Program-made: the position numbers and the translations under genes
Shown: positions 26,282-39,483 of the stretch, in pieces
Numbering within the stretch: the stretch's first letter is position 1
How the letters are laid out: the number at the start of each line of letters is the position of its first letter
Notes under the pieces: generated by a model
Databases searched by the model: none
Told to the model about the DNA's origin: nothing
What the model saw: the letters and a program-made list of their open reading frames with translations, nothing else
Origin: Styela clava
Taxonomy: Eukaryota; Chordata; Ascidiacea; Stolidobranchia; Styelidae
NCBI RefSeq assembly: GCF_964204865.1
Contig: NC_135257.1
Location: forward strand, 3,596,001-3,660,000
Length of the DNA: 64,000 nucleotides
Reading direction: 5' to 3'

Positions 26282-26903
26282 GCAATCACAAATCGAAACT
26301 TTCTCTCAAGCTTTTACCATCGATAGATCTGCCCAGCTAAAATATTTACAAAAATAACAGAAACATACCCACGTGCGCAATTAAACCAGCTTAAACTCGA
26401 CGAAGATTTATGCTGCAATTGTAATAAATTTGTTTGCCTTCGGCGCGGTTAAAAATACCACGGTTTGTAATATCTATAATCTGAAAAGTTGCATATATCT
26501 GAACGAATGGGCAACTAAGCAATGAGTTGATTAAATTCGTTTCAATTACTGAATATATATATTAAGGTTCATCCCAATTCCAAACGGGATCGCACAGTGA
26601 AATGTGGCCGTAAATGAGCTCACTTGATAAACTAAAAGAGAGATGTTATACGGAAAACTGTCACTCACTAGCCGTTGTTATCTGCGATTGACAGATAACT
26701 AAAATACGTGAGGAGATTAAGTAATGAAAAGTAAAAGTGATATTATTTGTCGCAACAGGTGTATATTGTTTTCGGTTTTATAAATTGTATATTTTATTAC
26801 ATATACAATATGGTGATGATAATTTTCATATATTCGCTTGTCGTTTTATATACTGCATTTCATTTCATTTCAACCGGCAGAGAGAACTCACATTAGGACA
26901 GGG

Positions 26904-27140
26904 TAGGATTTTACATATTTATCCCGGGGGAGAGGAAAGTGGTAAGGCGGCTTACTCATATGGCGAACCACGGCCTCTCGTCCGGTTACCAGTCCAGGTC
27001 GGGTATGGCATTAGTTAGCCAGTTATTTGTTTTTTCGAAAGCATGGACTTGATGGTAGAGGAAGCCGTAACCGACCAGCGGTTACGTGAACCACCCTGCG
27101 GCGGCGAGGAGTCCAGCAATCCTCTCGCACATGATCATCC
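26904..27140 (-). repeat. SINE copy, 5'-truncated
   Basis: Inverse of the 4,075 SINE: tail TAGGATTTTACATATTTAT, then the body through GCCGTAACCGACC and GGTTACGTGAACCACCC, ending where the tRNA-like head should begin (GAGGAGTCCAGCAAT). It lies 620 bp beyond the TGF-beta promoter. Confidence 0.75.
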
Positions 27141-27509
27141 CCGCATTCACGCAAAACAAATTGAAAAACCATATCTGAACATTTCAAACTATGACTATGT
27201 TATAGAAATGGAAGGTTATTTATAGCTGGTGGTCTGTTATCGTTAAGCAAGGTGATCTGGGAATGATTTTAACCTAGACATTAAAGTCGCCCTAGAGAGA
27301 AATGCACGTAGAATTCAATAACAACATACCTGGTAATTCATCTTAAACGTAAATTTAGCAATGTTCGATATATATTTTGGTTCCCTACAGATACCATGGA
27401 AAGCGAAGGTGTTGACGACAAAGTATAAAATTGGAAGAAAAAGTAGATCTTTGGCGTTCATGGCTTACATAAATTCGACTTGATTATTTTAATATGTAAA
27501 TTATCAGAA
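27141..27509. other. Non-coding stretch
   Basis: Between the SINE and the left edge of the segmental duplication. Nothing recognised. Confidence 0.3.
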
Positions 27510-27840
27510 AATATAATTGATGACATCATTCGATTCTTTTTTATTCGAAAGAAATTTCATTGGCCACATCCTAGCCTGATTTCGTCGGACAAGTGCAGTG
27601 ATGTGTTTTGCGATTTTATCTCGATTACTTTTGGGCTGTTTCAATAATAATGGTTTGTCCAGTTGGCAGCAGAACATTTTCAAAACCATAAAAATATGCA
27701 GTGTCAATAGATGTTTGGCAAAACAACCAGTAGTGCCTATAATAGTCATAATAAGTTCAATATCGCAGTTAAAACATCTGTTCAAATAGGAAGATATTTA
27801 TTCTACCTGTTTTGAGACGCGTGTAGATATAAAAAATTGG

Positions 27841-28850
27841 AAGGCATTTCCAATAGAATCAGATTCAGATATTTATTTCCGTCGTGCATGAAATATCATA
27901 CAAATAAACAGTAAGAATAATTCAATTAGGAGAAAAAAAATAACAGACGTACAATAATTCGATTGCAATAAACGGGGAGCCGCGCATAAACTATAAAGTT
28001 AACGTGTCAGCGACACCTAAATTGCTGTATACAGTAGCAGATGACGTCAAATAAACAGTATTGAAACATATTAGGACACGTAGTTGACCTAGGGATCGTT
28101 TTGTTATTATGTTGTTCTTTGACATAGAATTTTATTGTTATGAAAAAGTCGCTTTTCACTTTGATTACTGGACCGATTGTCTAAATGGGGAAAGATTAAA
28201 TTTTTCTTTCGATTGTCTAGATTAGAAGGCTATTACTTTTATTTATTTCAAATATTTCTGTGAGCTCTATGGAATTCGTATTTGCCACCATGTGGCGGTT
28301 CCTCGTCGCATATCAGCCGATCTCGTGCTCAGAGAACGTCGGTGGATCTGGTGCTTAACGAAAGTGGGAAATTTTTTATGGGGAGCGGTGAACTGTGAGA
28401 CCTGATCTGGCAATACGGAAGTGACCCGGTTAGTTTTTCAATTGAAGTTGAAAGTGAATCACGAAGATTGGATCATCGTCACAGGAGCTACGACCATACC
28501 TGTAGTACCGTCACCGGTACCTGTGTAGTCGAGTTGTCTCTGAGGTTTGTCCGTTTAATCGAGTTTTTCGGCTTCGATACGGCTATTGGGTAAGTTAACG
28601 TATATGATTTTGGGGGATTTATGATAACATTAAGTTTTGCTCTCCGTTTCCACGTATTTGAGCATTGCTCTCTTGTTTTTTTTTTTTGAATGAACAGAAT
28701 TTGAAAAATGTATATTGAATTGAGGGAGTCAGTCAGGAGAAAATAGCTAAATGGGAAATATACATGAAAAACGAGAGAGTCAGTCGGAGAAAAAATGTTT
28801 AAATTGACAGCGTCAGGCTCGGGTCGGCGCAGTTACAATTGTCATGCTTC
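27841..28850. other. Unassigned repeat-like sequence
   Basis: 28,280-28,600 is GC-richer than its surroundings and looks like part of an element; a TGTGGCGGTTCC motif here recurs at 33,478 and, inverted, at 44,080. No ORF or clear termini. Confidence 0.3.
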
Positions 28851-28856
28851 TGACTA

Positions 28857-29087
28857 TACTCTCGAAGTATGTGAACCAAGATGGCGGACACCGAAACGTA
28901 GTATGTGTACCAGGTTAGGGTTAGGCCATAATTTCAGGTACCAATACTACGAGAGTCACCTGGCCAGTCCCCGAACTCGTAATATAACTGAAATAAGGAA
29001 AATTGGAATAAAATTATTGCCTAACCCCAACCTGGTACACATACTACGTTCCAGTGTCCGCCATCTTGGTTCAGATACTTCGAGAGT
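28857..29087. repeat. Hairpin (fold-back) MITE
   Basis: Arms of about 80 bp (28,857-28,936 and 29,011-29,087) are inverted copies at roughly 87 percent. They contain ACTCTCGAAGTATGTGAACC, AAGATGGCGGACAC and GTAGTATGTGTACCAGGTT. The same motif pair forms the hairpin cores inside the 58.6-60.7 kb fold-back element. Confidence 0.75.
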
Positions 29088-29535
29088 ACCCTTCTGACTA
29101 ATATGACGCTATCTTGCGGAGATAAATTAAGGGGAATTCCCAGCAACCACAATATGGGATTGGTTTTGGAGTCATGGATACATAAATAAAATTTGGGCAA
29201 CAGAATTAACTATATGAGAGATTAAGTTGAGGTAAATCATAACGAGGAGATTTAGGCATCAAGGCTCGTGTAGAAATAGTGAAAATATTCGGTAACAATC
29301 AAAACGAATGATATGATCAAATAAGAAAAACATTACATTTAGCAAATTTAGCGAATTTGGCATCAAAACCCGTAACAGAAATAGACCTGATGACCGGTGA
29401 ATTAGAATTGGGGATTTTTTAATTTTTTTTGGAATGTATTATAGTTCTTAGAGCGTATAGTAACTGGAAGCATATTCCAAAGTTTTATGCCCATGAACTT
29501 AATGAAATTTTGTTTACGGCTGGATGAATGGCGAG

Positions 29536-29795
29536 TCATATAATAAGAGCTATTGGCAGAAGGTCGAGTTGCATGAGAGTGAATGACGCTTTGCTCAACG
29601 AAATAGCTGGAGAATGTAATAGACAGCTTATTATTATAGTGTGGTGCATAATTTTCAGCACTTCAGTTTTATAAATATCAGCAATTTTAAGTATTTTCAT
29701 CTTATAATAGTAGAAGTCTAAATTTGACAGAGGTCCGGCACGTGTAAGAGCTCGAATTGCCCTGTTTTGCATGCGATGCAGTAACTTTGTGCTTG

Positions 29796-29827
<32 letters not shown>

Positions 29828-30640
29828 CATAATAGCATATTGGATATGGGACTGAAACAGTATAATAATAAACCATACGTAAAGTTGACATTGATGTGTA
29901 TGAACGAAGTTTATACAGCATTCCTTCCGCCTTAGATAATTTAACGGTAATGCTGGATATTTGAATATCCCAGTTCAATTTATTATCAATATGGATGCCA
30001 AGATATTTATACGATTCCACATTTTCAGATATAGTTCCCCCTAGTTTGGATTTTTAGGCCATCAATGTGTTTGGGTCTATTAGGTGTTACCAACAAAGTT
30101 TTTGATTCATCCACATTTAATATTATTTTGTTAAGTTCCATCCAATTTGCAACCTTTTTTATTTCAGTATTCAATCTGAACTGGAGCACATCATGAGACT
30201 TGTCACTATCGAGAAGGTTCCTATCGTCAACGAACAATTTGAAAAACATAGTGGAGCTGTGTGCAAGATCATTGATATAGATTAAAAACCGAATTGGTCC
30301 CAAACAAGATCCCTGCGAACCCTTGGGTCACAGGTAAGACAGAGGAACAATATGTACCTATTTGAACATATCGAGCTCCACTTGTCAAATAACTAGTAAG
30401 AAGTTAATTTGCTATCCCCCTAATACCATAATGACACAACTTTCCAGTCCAATTTGTCGTATATATGAGAAATTGTATCTAGGATGGCATGTGACGTGGA
30501 ATTGTTGCTTTGAAAACCGAACTGTTAACTATTAATTACATCATGCTTCATAAAAAAGTTCTTTAGCCTTCTTTGAATTAGATCAAATATCTTATCAACA
30601 GCAGATAAAATGGATATGGGTCTGTAATTTGAAACTTGTT
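29536..30640 (-). pseudogene. LINE reverse transcriptase fragment (Jockey/CR1-like), decayed
   Basis: On the minus strand, GPIRFLIYINDL and FKLFVDDRNLL correspond to the LINE reverse-transcriptase blocks before and at the YADD/FADD catalytic site; here FVDD replaces FADD. YKYLGIHIDNKLNW and MQNRAIRALTRAGP follow in shifted frames. A run of 28 C (29,799-29,826; G on the coding strand) lies at a frame break. The copy is 5'-truncated and dead. Confidence 0.85.
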
Positions 30641-31770
30641 TGTATTGCAGATTTAAAGATTGGAATTACTCTAGCGATTTTCAGTGAAAATGGAAATATT
30701 CTTAATCGAAGTGAACTATTGGAAAACTCTGGTAGTCAAAATGCTATGATGTCTGCTACATACTTGCGAAAACGACTGGAAATGTTGTCAGCGCCAACTG
30801 CGTTGCCTTCATTCAGGCTTACTATTTCCTTTCAATTCATTCACTGTTGCTCCAATCGGTAATATGGAAGATCAAGAATAATTCAGCCCATGTAATTGAA
30901 AACTTCCAAGTTGTGTAAAGCTTATGCTCGACATAGCAGCAATATTTAAAATCTTCTGCGTCAACACTTGCGTTCTATTTTACAACAACACGTAGAATCT
31001 TGAAAGATATCCACATAATAACTTTCATCACAATTTAATCCACAATGCTTACAATCTTTCTTTGTCGTAAAATTATCGATGAAAGTCGCCAATTGGTGGC
31101 GATGACTGAACTTAATGTCCTGATAACGCAGATTGGCATGTTTTTCCTTAACTTCACATGCGAAACGTTAGGCATTCGACGTAATTGTCGAATTGGAATT
31201 GCTCGTCTTCCGACATGTTATGATGTGATTCAATCGCATCGCAGTACTCTTCAACCCTTATCAAGTAAATAGAATCTTGTTTTGCAGGGTTTGACATTTT
31301 TGAAAGTAACGTCGTCACGAGTGTATAAAAATTCCTACATAACTTTTGGACGATGAAACCTTCTGCAATTATTATATTCTTTCCTGAATATGGAATACAA
31401 AATCACCGATAAAACATTCACGCAACTACACGATCATAAATTTTATAATAATAATTTATTTATTCAGCAAAACGTTACTTCGAGAACAATTTTTGCAGCT
31501 GAAAACCAAATTAATTGAGATTGGGAAAAGTCTTGAACAAACATTCCATGCATTCATTTCTACCTCAGCCCTCCTGACAAATATTTGTACATCGAGCATA
31601 TAGTAGCTAAATAATCATTAAATGTATTCCCTGCGTATACATTGATTATTGAAATCGACTAAATCTGCAGTGAAATGGAATAAACCGTTTTCAACCGAGA
31701 CGTCCATTTTTGAGCATTCACTTCAGAAAATATAACTGGGAATTTTACTAATTTAGTATTAGAAATAAAT

Positions 31771-33325
31771 ATGAAAGTAATAGTTGCAAGTTTTCCAAAA
31801 ACGGGTACAAAGTCCATGAACTTGGCACTCACAAAACTTGGATACAAAGTGTATGATTTCATCGAAAACGGTGTTTATCTCCGCGAGGAATGGTGTACGA
31901 TTTTTAATGATGGTTGGACGACAGAAATGTTCAGGAAAATGTATGAGGATATTGATGCAGTGGTGGATTTACCTGCGTGTTATTTTTGGGAAGAAATTCA
32001 CAAAGCTTTTCCTGATGCAAAGGTGAGATATTTCGCAAGTAATATAACACGAATTATTTATGAAACTCCTTTGCAATTTATTATCTTGGAAAACATATAA
32101 ATCTCGAATGCTTTAACACCGATTATGATATTCTGATGATGTTGTTAATAACTTAACTGCAGATCATTCTAACGATGAGAGAAAGTGAAGACGTCTGGTA
32201 TAAGAGTATTTTGAGACAACTGATTGTCGGAGACGAAAATTATACTTTTCGCTTGATGCAAATACTATCACCTTCTCAAAGAAGGTTGTTACATGGAACT
32301 GGATACGGAACTGGTAAACTTTTTTCTATTGGTATGAAAAAGTATAAATATTTTTGAAAAAATGAAATTTGACAATATCTGCATAACGATAACTCCGCAG
32401 CGTCAAGATTTCAATCCGATATTTAATATGATTTTGACTTATTGACTGATTGTGATTTAAACGGCATTCTAAACATTCCTTTTAGATACATCATAGTACA
32501 TCATAATAATGTAGATAGCCAGAGCCACGATTCTGAGGCAAGCAAATTTGAGATGCAGGTAGTGAGCATCCTATTAATTGTGATAAAAATAGGTAATGTA
32601 ATTCTGCTTTATAAGGACTTGCGGTCTTCGGGTACAAACAAATATTTGATTCAAAGTGGTTTGGTAGGAAAATGAATGAACAACTTATGAAAATGAAATA
32701 CAGAGCTCATAATGCTTATGTGCTGCAGGTACGTAAATTAAAACTGTCATTTTATCCTTTCATGGTGAAAATATATTTGTCGAGATATTTAAACTATACC
32801 AAACCTTCGTTCGGCATCTAAATGATTTTATTCTATTTTGTTTATATTTCTTTTTTGCTAATGTGCATCATTATTCCAACTTGATATTTTATTTTATATT
32901 TGCTTAAATCGGTCTGTTCGTTTAGTATGAGATTGCGTCATCAAATGCCGCATAAAACTTATTTTTATTATCATATTTATTTGCATAATTTCTGAATAAA
33001 TTTTCAGAACGCTCCCAGGGACAAATTTTTGTTGTTCAACATGAAAGAAGGTTGGGAGCCACTGTGTAAGTTTCTTGGTGTTCCAGTTCCAGTTGAACCG
33101 TTTCCACACAAAAATGCGGGCGGGACGATACTTAATGAACTCCTGACAACTCATCCAGCCGTAATAAAAATGAAAAAGGAATTCGTAATATCTTCAGCGG
33201 TTTTGTGCACAATGGCGATTCTGATATTGTTCCTGGCGCGCAAAAAGGATTTTCGCAGTTTTGTATCAGGATTATTCAGAAGTGCATTAAAAACTATTGG
33301 GTGGTACAAGGATCGAAAGGTGTAA
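31771..33325 (+). CDS. Sulfotransferase-like protein with C-terminal membrane anchor
   Basis: Four exons: 31771-32022, 32163-32313, 32616-32728, 33008-33325 (277 aa; phases 0, 1, 0). All splice sites are GT-AG. It belongs to the P-loop sulfotransferase family (Sulfotransfer_4 type), which moves sulfate from PAPS. ASFPKTGTKS (aa 6-15) is the phosphosulfate-binding loop. MRESEDVWYKS at the start of exon 2 matches the second nucleotide-binding block. RAHNAYVLQ and FLLFNMKEGWEPLCKFLG are conserved C-terminal blocks. A hydrophobic run, FVISSAVLCTMAILILFLA (aa 231-249), followed by basic residues suggests a tail anchor facing the cytosol; this is inferred. The substrate is unknown. It is the intact member of a duplicated pair whose partner at 39,861 is dead. 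It lies head to head with the ruined ligase copy. Confidence 0.85.
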
Positions 33326-35687
33326 TAGAGAATATTAGACTATTTTGGACACAAAGTGTACCTATGGATCGTTATATTGTTGTTGTTTTTATTCTTCTTG
33401 TTGGTATTTTTTTTCGTATCGTTATGAAAAAATCGCTGAAAGGGTAGACAACATCAAAATTAAAAATAGCGCACCGTGTGGCGGTTCCGCCATCGCATTT
33501 AAGCGATGTGGTACTAATCGAGGAACGCAGTGATCATTGAGGCACGGTTAGTCGCGAGTTTCATTTCAAAAAGAAAAGCTTCCGGAACAAGACTTTGAAA
33601 AAAGAAATTCTAGCTCATAAGATTTAAATCTCTGAAAATATCAAAAAAATTTGCAGCACAAACAATATACACACACTCACTTTAGCTTTCTACTTCACTT
33701 TCCCCCAAATTTTTTCTTTTCCACTCTTTCGTTTTTACACACACCAACCTCCTCTTCCCCTCAATCCTCCCAACCGTACTCTCCCACCCCAACAAAACCC
33801 AAATAAGGTGAGAGGATCGTCGAGTCGAAATTTAAACCTCGTTCTACTTTGGTTGACGAATTTTTAATAAATGATCATTAATGGGGGTAAATCTTGTAAT
33901 CTTGTTTGAACAAGGGGTAAAATATGCAAAAAAGATTAAGAACCACTGTGCTAGACTTATTTGCAACTTGCTTTTTGCAGAGCAGCTATCAAATCTATTG
34001 CCTTTGAATATGTTTTGTTTAGGGTTCTCTCTACCACTGATCGTTCTGAATTATTCCTGTCATTGCATTTGGTCATAAACGTTCCCTTTGTGACGCCATT
34101 CTTTGTATTTCTGTAATTTCATGATTTTTATAATTTGCGTACATATATTTAAATATGTGAACTCATCAATAAAGTTAATCACTTCACAAAATCAAAAACT
34201 CCAGTTAATATGCATTGGCATTTTAATTAAATTAAAAAGAGAGGGCATGTTCTTCAAAGAAATGTTTTTCGAAAGTTACTTGTCCCCTAGTCATTACTAA
34301 TTGACAAATTTGTGGCCAAATCTGGGTTTGTGCCGATATAACTCAATATTTTTGTTCTTGCCCACTTTCACATGAAACTTTCTGATGAAGATTATTATAA
34401 TGATTATAACAAACTGAAAAAAAAATGAGCAAGAAAATAAAAGAGGGTTATCAAAGGTGAAATATTGAGCTCATTAAGCTTTCGCATTCTACCGGAAACT
34501 AAGGCGTAGGGTCCTCAGTAAGCGCTTCTAAGATTTATCCATTTGAAGAAATCTCTGAGTTTCCCAACTATCTTCGTGACCAATGCAGCGAAAATGCAAG
34601 TAAATTTGCAACCTAGATCATTCAAATATGTGGAGAAAATGTGGTGTGTTCGTCTATATCTATGACAAATAAAAATTGATTAGAGCTCTGTATAAGATGT
34701 CGAAGAAGTCATTGATTGGCACAACACAAACAAGGGATATGCAAACTGCGCCCCGCTGGTCGAATGCGGCCCGCTAAACCATTTTATTCAGACCCCTGCT
34801 GTTGTAGAAGGTTGTGAAAATTTATTACAATTACACACAAAATTTAGATTTTATATTTTAACTTTATTTGAAATGTGTAAACTGAAAATTGTTAATATAT
34901 ATAATAATAATGATGATTTTACTCTTCTCAACAATTTCCACCACTACTAAATTTGACACTATCTTAGTGAACGGGGATGGTAGCTGACAAGAAAGATTTT
35001 GTGGATGCGACACTTGCAGAAAAACCTATGCCCACCCCGGATACACACTATAATAACAGGAATGAGTCTTAATTGTCTTTATAGCAATCCCTGTTAGCGG
35101 GCATGTATGAAACACTTCAAACGTATTGACAATGATCTACATTCTACGGGAAAGAGCATTCGCTAAATAGTTACTACCTAAGTACCCGTGCGAATCATGT
35201 ATCCGCGGATGATAAAAATGTTACTATATCTCCTTACACAATATCAGAGAAAAAGGGCAAAGCAAACCTATATCAAATATGTAGTTTTCACTCAAACGCT
35301 TGTCAACTCCCTTTCTATTACTCAACGACTGGTACTTCGTGATAATCGTTACAGCCTCACTACCACACACACATATACAGGATTCGCAAATTGAAATTTT
35401 GCCCGTAAGATTATATGCGATAAGACGCATGTCCATTTGCTATATGTTTTGAAAGTTTTTCTCGTTGGGATAGATGGGAGAATTCTAATTTGTGTAGACC
35501 TATTTCATCTAAAACTACATGTTTCCATTAAAACAATTGTGGATAATTATAAGTTAATATGCTTGAATCGTAAACTATTTTTGTGTATCCAAATTTATCG
35601 CTGATATATTGAATCGGTTTTGGAGGCTCGTGATTTCCGTGGTTTCATTTTAGGACGTTAGCTGATATTTTCAAATAAAATACATGA
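33326..35687. other. Intergenic, repeat-rich
   Basis: 33,665-33,795 is strongly pyrimidine-rich on the plus strand (runs such as CCTCCTCTTCCCC). AGATTAAGAACCACTGTG at about 33,934 resembles one end of a hAT-type MITE. Near 34,740 GCGCCCCGCTGGTCGAATG recalls another hAT-like terminus. 34,120-35,687 shows no gene. The 3' UTR of the ligase should lie just below 35,688. Confidence 0.35.
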
Positions 35688-38600
35688 TTAATACTCGAGT
35701 CTTCTGTCATTTCCTGCTCCGTAAAAAGCTTCTGAAACATCTTTGATCAGCTTCTTACCAATGACTATTTGTTTTCGAAAAAACGTGGTAAAGAGAGTGT
35801 CACGTGATTCGTAGTCTCGTGTCAAAAGAGCCCATTCTATAGAGCAACACAAGCTTTCCATTTTTCTGATCAATCCCTTGATTCGTTGCCTGGTTTGCTT
35901 TCTCAGAATCCCATATGTAAATGATCCTTCAGTCCATGGAATGACATAATGAAGCTGAAGATATTTTATTTATTTTATGCAATGTGGTGATTTAAGTAGC
36001 TCATGTTACTCGAGGCAAAATGATCAAAATATTCAACAGATTCATAACATGGTGCTAATGATATTTATGTTCTTGTGAAATATTTGTTCAAACAGATTGA
36101 ATAAAATGAGGTTTGACTTGAAACCAATCGAACATGTGAACACAATCTAATGTGTGTGAAATTAGAGGAATGAAATTAGATAAACACAACGAAAAAATAA
36201 TATGGATTTGCAAAATGTTAATTATTTAAAACATTCAGAATACATGATTGATTGTTGTTACTTATAACTGGAGATTTTTCGCAAATTACTATTTCTAAAG
36301 CGCAATATTTTAACTTACCTGATTCTTAATAAGAAGAAGATCTTCTACAACCATCATTTGTTTATGCTTTTCCGAGTTGTAGACATCGGTAGATTCTCTC
36401 TTTATATTGTATTTCAATCCGAGAGTATATCCGAACTCTTTCACCAGTCGGAGTAATGTTTCGTCATCAATGACATCATTGAATTCCTTGTTATTCGAAA
36501 GGAATTTCATCGCGCGTATCCTAGCCTGGTATCCGATTTCGTCGGATGCAAGTGCTCTGATGTGTTTTGAGAGTTTATCTTGGTCACCTTTGGCTGTTTC
36601 AATATCAACTGTATGTCCAGTTGGCAGCAGAACCTGCTCAAAAAAAACATGTAGTGTCAATACAGTAGTTCACAAACTCGTTTCAGTGTGATATCATGAT
36701 GCACTTTTTACTTTTGTGGGTATTACAGCCTAACTATAACACCAAGTGCTTCTGGAGTAAATCTAAACGTATATAGTCGGATTGATATAAAGGGCATTGC
36801 AAAATTGTTAGGCAAAACAACCAGTGTAGCTGTAATGATGAAAAATAAGTTGAATATCGCATTTAATAAGACGATATTTATTCTACCTGTTCTGAGACGC
36901 GTGTGCAATTGTGTTGGGCATAGCCTCCAGAAATTCGAAGACAATTCCAGCAGAATTGTGTTCCACAGAAACATTGCATGTTGTGGCACCCTCCATTTTT
37001 CACAATAAAGTATGTACACTTTGGACAGGTCTTGCCTCTCACTAGGAAATCTTGCTTTCGTTTGACAACTGAATAGAAGAATGATTTCATTACAATATTT
37101 ACGCAATATATATATACATATTCATTTAAGACTGAAACCTACTTTCAATTTCTTCTGCTATACCTGCTGCAACATTGCATGACACTGGCCAATGAGCATC
37201 TTTTTCACAGTCGACACATTTTGATGAACCACACAAGCAAGTCACCATGGTAGAAGTAATGGATATGGGATATTCTTGTAATGCTGTCATCTGAATTGTA
37301 CAAAATACAAAAATGAAACAGGCATTTCAGAATACAATATTTTAATAAATATAACTGAAAAAAAAATTGTGCAGCAAAATTGTTCAAAGTAACTTAGTAA
37401 ACACTTGAATAACAGAAGCATACTAACTATAGGTGGGCAATCGCCAATGCTCCTATTATTGGAATTATTTTAGCAACGGACACTTGAATGTATTTTTCGT
37501 GACACAAAACATCGTTGTTTAATGATCTCTCATAAGAATAGGGAGTAATAAATTGTACCTTAGTTATTCCACTGCAGTTAGAACAATCATACAGCATGGG
37601 AGAGTTCTTTTTGTCATTTTGTCGGTGATTATGTTGTTTAACAATCAAAAGATTCCACAACAATAATTTGGTAACTTTGTTTGGTTTTTCGTGACAATCT
37701 TGTTCCGGACATTCAATATCGAATGTTGTGTGTGATATTGTGAAATGACTCCAGCAATCAAGGCAAAACCAATGTCTACATCTCTCAAGTGCAAATCCTG
37801 TTTTATGTTTAGAAAAAAAATCGTATTAGATTTATTGAATTCGCAAAAACTAATTATGTTGCAGTTTAGTCGTAGCTTGATTTCACAAGCAGAATATAGA
37901 CATTTAATCGAGGTAATCAGATTAAGAATTTTTTCATTCAGAATATTACTAAAGTTAATTTCAAGGCAGGTAACTCTAATGAACAGTTTTTTTAAATTAT
38001 CATTTCATAGTTTTCATTCGGATATATGTAAAATGAATTGGAATGATTTGCTCACGAATGTAAAAATTCAGTTTCAACGATTTTATATATGATTTTATAT
38101 TGCAATGATTTTAGAATTAAAGTTAAACGTTTTGTTTATTGTCATCCATCGGTAATTTGGAAGATTAAGAATAATTCAACCCATGCAATTGAAAACTTGT
38201 TTGATGTTATGGTTTTAAGTTGAGTGAAACTTATGCCCGTCGTAGCAGTAACATTTAAAATCTTCTGCGTCAACACTTGGTTCTATTTTACAGCAACAAG
38301 TAGAATCTTAATTGATACCTGCATAATAACTTTCATCACAATTCAATCCACAACGATTGCAATCTTTCTTTGTCGTAAAATTATCGATGAATTCATAATC
38401 AAAGTCTTCGTCACACTCTCGGCTGTTCATCTGTTCTCCATCATCAAGTGAAATGTATTCGGTTTTTACACCGAGATTTTCTGCAATTCCTCTTAGTATT
38501 TTATTCAATCGCCTTGTTCTGCATTCACGTAACGATGGCCCAGTTGCCAATTGATGACGATGGCTGAACTTAACGTCTTGAGAACACGGATTGACATGTT

Positions 38601-39483
38601 TTCCCGCAATTTCAAGCGCAAAACGTTTAGCATTTGCGATCAGAACTTTCAATGCTTCGGCATCTGTTATAGTAATTCCAGCGTTTGAAGATGCGTCAGT
38701 AAAGAACTGACTGAATGCACGAGTGAAATTTTTGCTGTTACATAGTAGAGATATGGTCATATGAGCAAACTGAATTTCATCGTTGGTTGTATCTGCGACT
38801 AATTTGTTTGGATCATAATTGGTGTGAAAGAGAAGATGACCTGATTCCACGAATGTATTGCATGGTTCCCCAAGTGGTGCAACAAATACATAAGGTCGTA
38901 CGTTTGCAAAGAATATAGAATTTGGACTAATGTCTTCATTCTTCATCGCTTTCTTCGAGTACATATCGTGGAATTCTTCTAATAGGTCTGTTTTGATTTG
39001 AGCATAGCACAGTGTCGGTTCAGAAGTGGTGGGATTCTTTTTCTTTGTGCAATAAACATCACTGTCAGGCAACTTTATTACGTTTCCTTTCCTTGGCTTT
39101 CCACCCATAGTTTTCGTGCTACATTCCGAATCCATTCTACTAGAATTCTTTTTCTTCTGTTTCGATCGGCTATGAGGTTTCAATAAGAATTCCAATGGAA
39201 CGTTTTTTGTCAGTGCAATTTCCGTCTCCGATTCACCATAATTGTCTAGCTCAAATTGCTTGTCTTCCAACATGTTGTGGCCTGACTCAATCGCATCGCA
39301 GTACTCTTCAAGTATGGCGTTTTTTACACTCCTATTGTACTTATCAAAGAAATAGGATCTTGTTTTGCAGGGCTTTTCATGTTTGACAGAAACGTCCCCA
39401 CGAGTGTGTAAAAATTCATACATAACTTCTGGACGATGAACCTTTTTGGAATCGTTATTTTCCTTCCTGAGTGTGAAATACAT
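35688..39483 (-). CDS. RBR-type (RING1-IBR-RING2) E3 ubiquitin ligase, 771 aa
   Basis: Six exons on the minus strand: 39483-38319, 37797-37559, 37290-37143, 37068-36887, 36633-36319, 35954-35688, with phases that join cleanly. RBR ligases take ubiquitin from an E2 onto their own RING2 cysteine and then to substrate. RING1 is split across exons 1 and 2: CNRCGLNCDESYYAG (about aa 375-389), then CRHWFCLDCW. IBR is in exon 3: CLCGSSKCVDCEKDAHWPVSC. RING2 is in exon 4: TCPKCTYFIVKNGGCHNMQC, with catalytic Cys about 545. A 370-aa N-terminal region and a roughly 190-aa C-terminal region (exons 5-6, helical, charged) have no domain I recognise, so the subfamily (ARIH-like or other) is open. Start: the first in-frame ATG is at 39,483; an upstream exon cannot be excluded (TTTCACACTCAG nearby could be an acceptor). 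The TAA seen after exon 1 lies in the intron. It is divergent to the sulfotransferase pseudogene. Confidence 0.85.

Larger units (their letters stand above)
27510..31440 (-). pseudogene. RBR E3 ligase pseudogene (unit A copy)
   Basis: Remains of the ligase intact at 35,688-39,483. The exon 5 counterpart (27,510-27,700) still reads DKIAKHITALVRRNQAR but is frameshifted. The exon 4 start is present only to about 27,840. RING1, IBR and most of RING2 are gone. Exon 1 survives in pieces (30,840-31,440) with two large internal deletions. Its splice donor, GCAG|GTATC in unit B, reads GTGGATATC here, so the GT is lost. Transposons fill the middle. Confidence 0.85.
27510..34118. repeat. Segmental duplication, unit A
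   Basis: Matches unit B (36,465-41,472) in the same orientation. It matches across ligase exon 5 and intron 4 (27,510-27,840 vs 36,465-36,910), ligase exon 1 remnants (30,840-31,440 vs 38,150-39,540), the whole sulfotransferase (31,440-33,320 vs 39,540-41,020), and a right flank containing GGGTTCTCTCTACCACTGAT (about 34,020) and its match at about 41,380. Between 27,840 and 30,840 unit A instead carries a hairpin repeat and a LINE. Confidence 0.85.

Noticed and set aside
38308..38318. TAA just after exon 1 of the RBR ligase, first read as a nonsense mutation
   Set aside because: A consensus donor (GCAG|GTATC) precedes it and joins RING1 correctly to exon 2 at 37,797, so the TAA is intronic.
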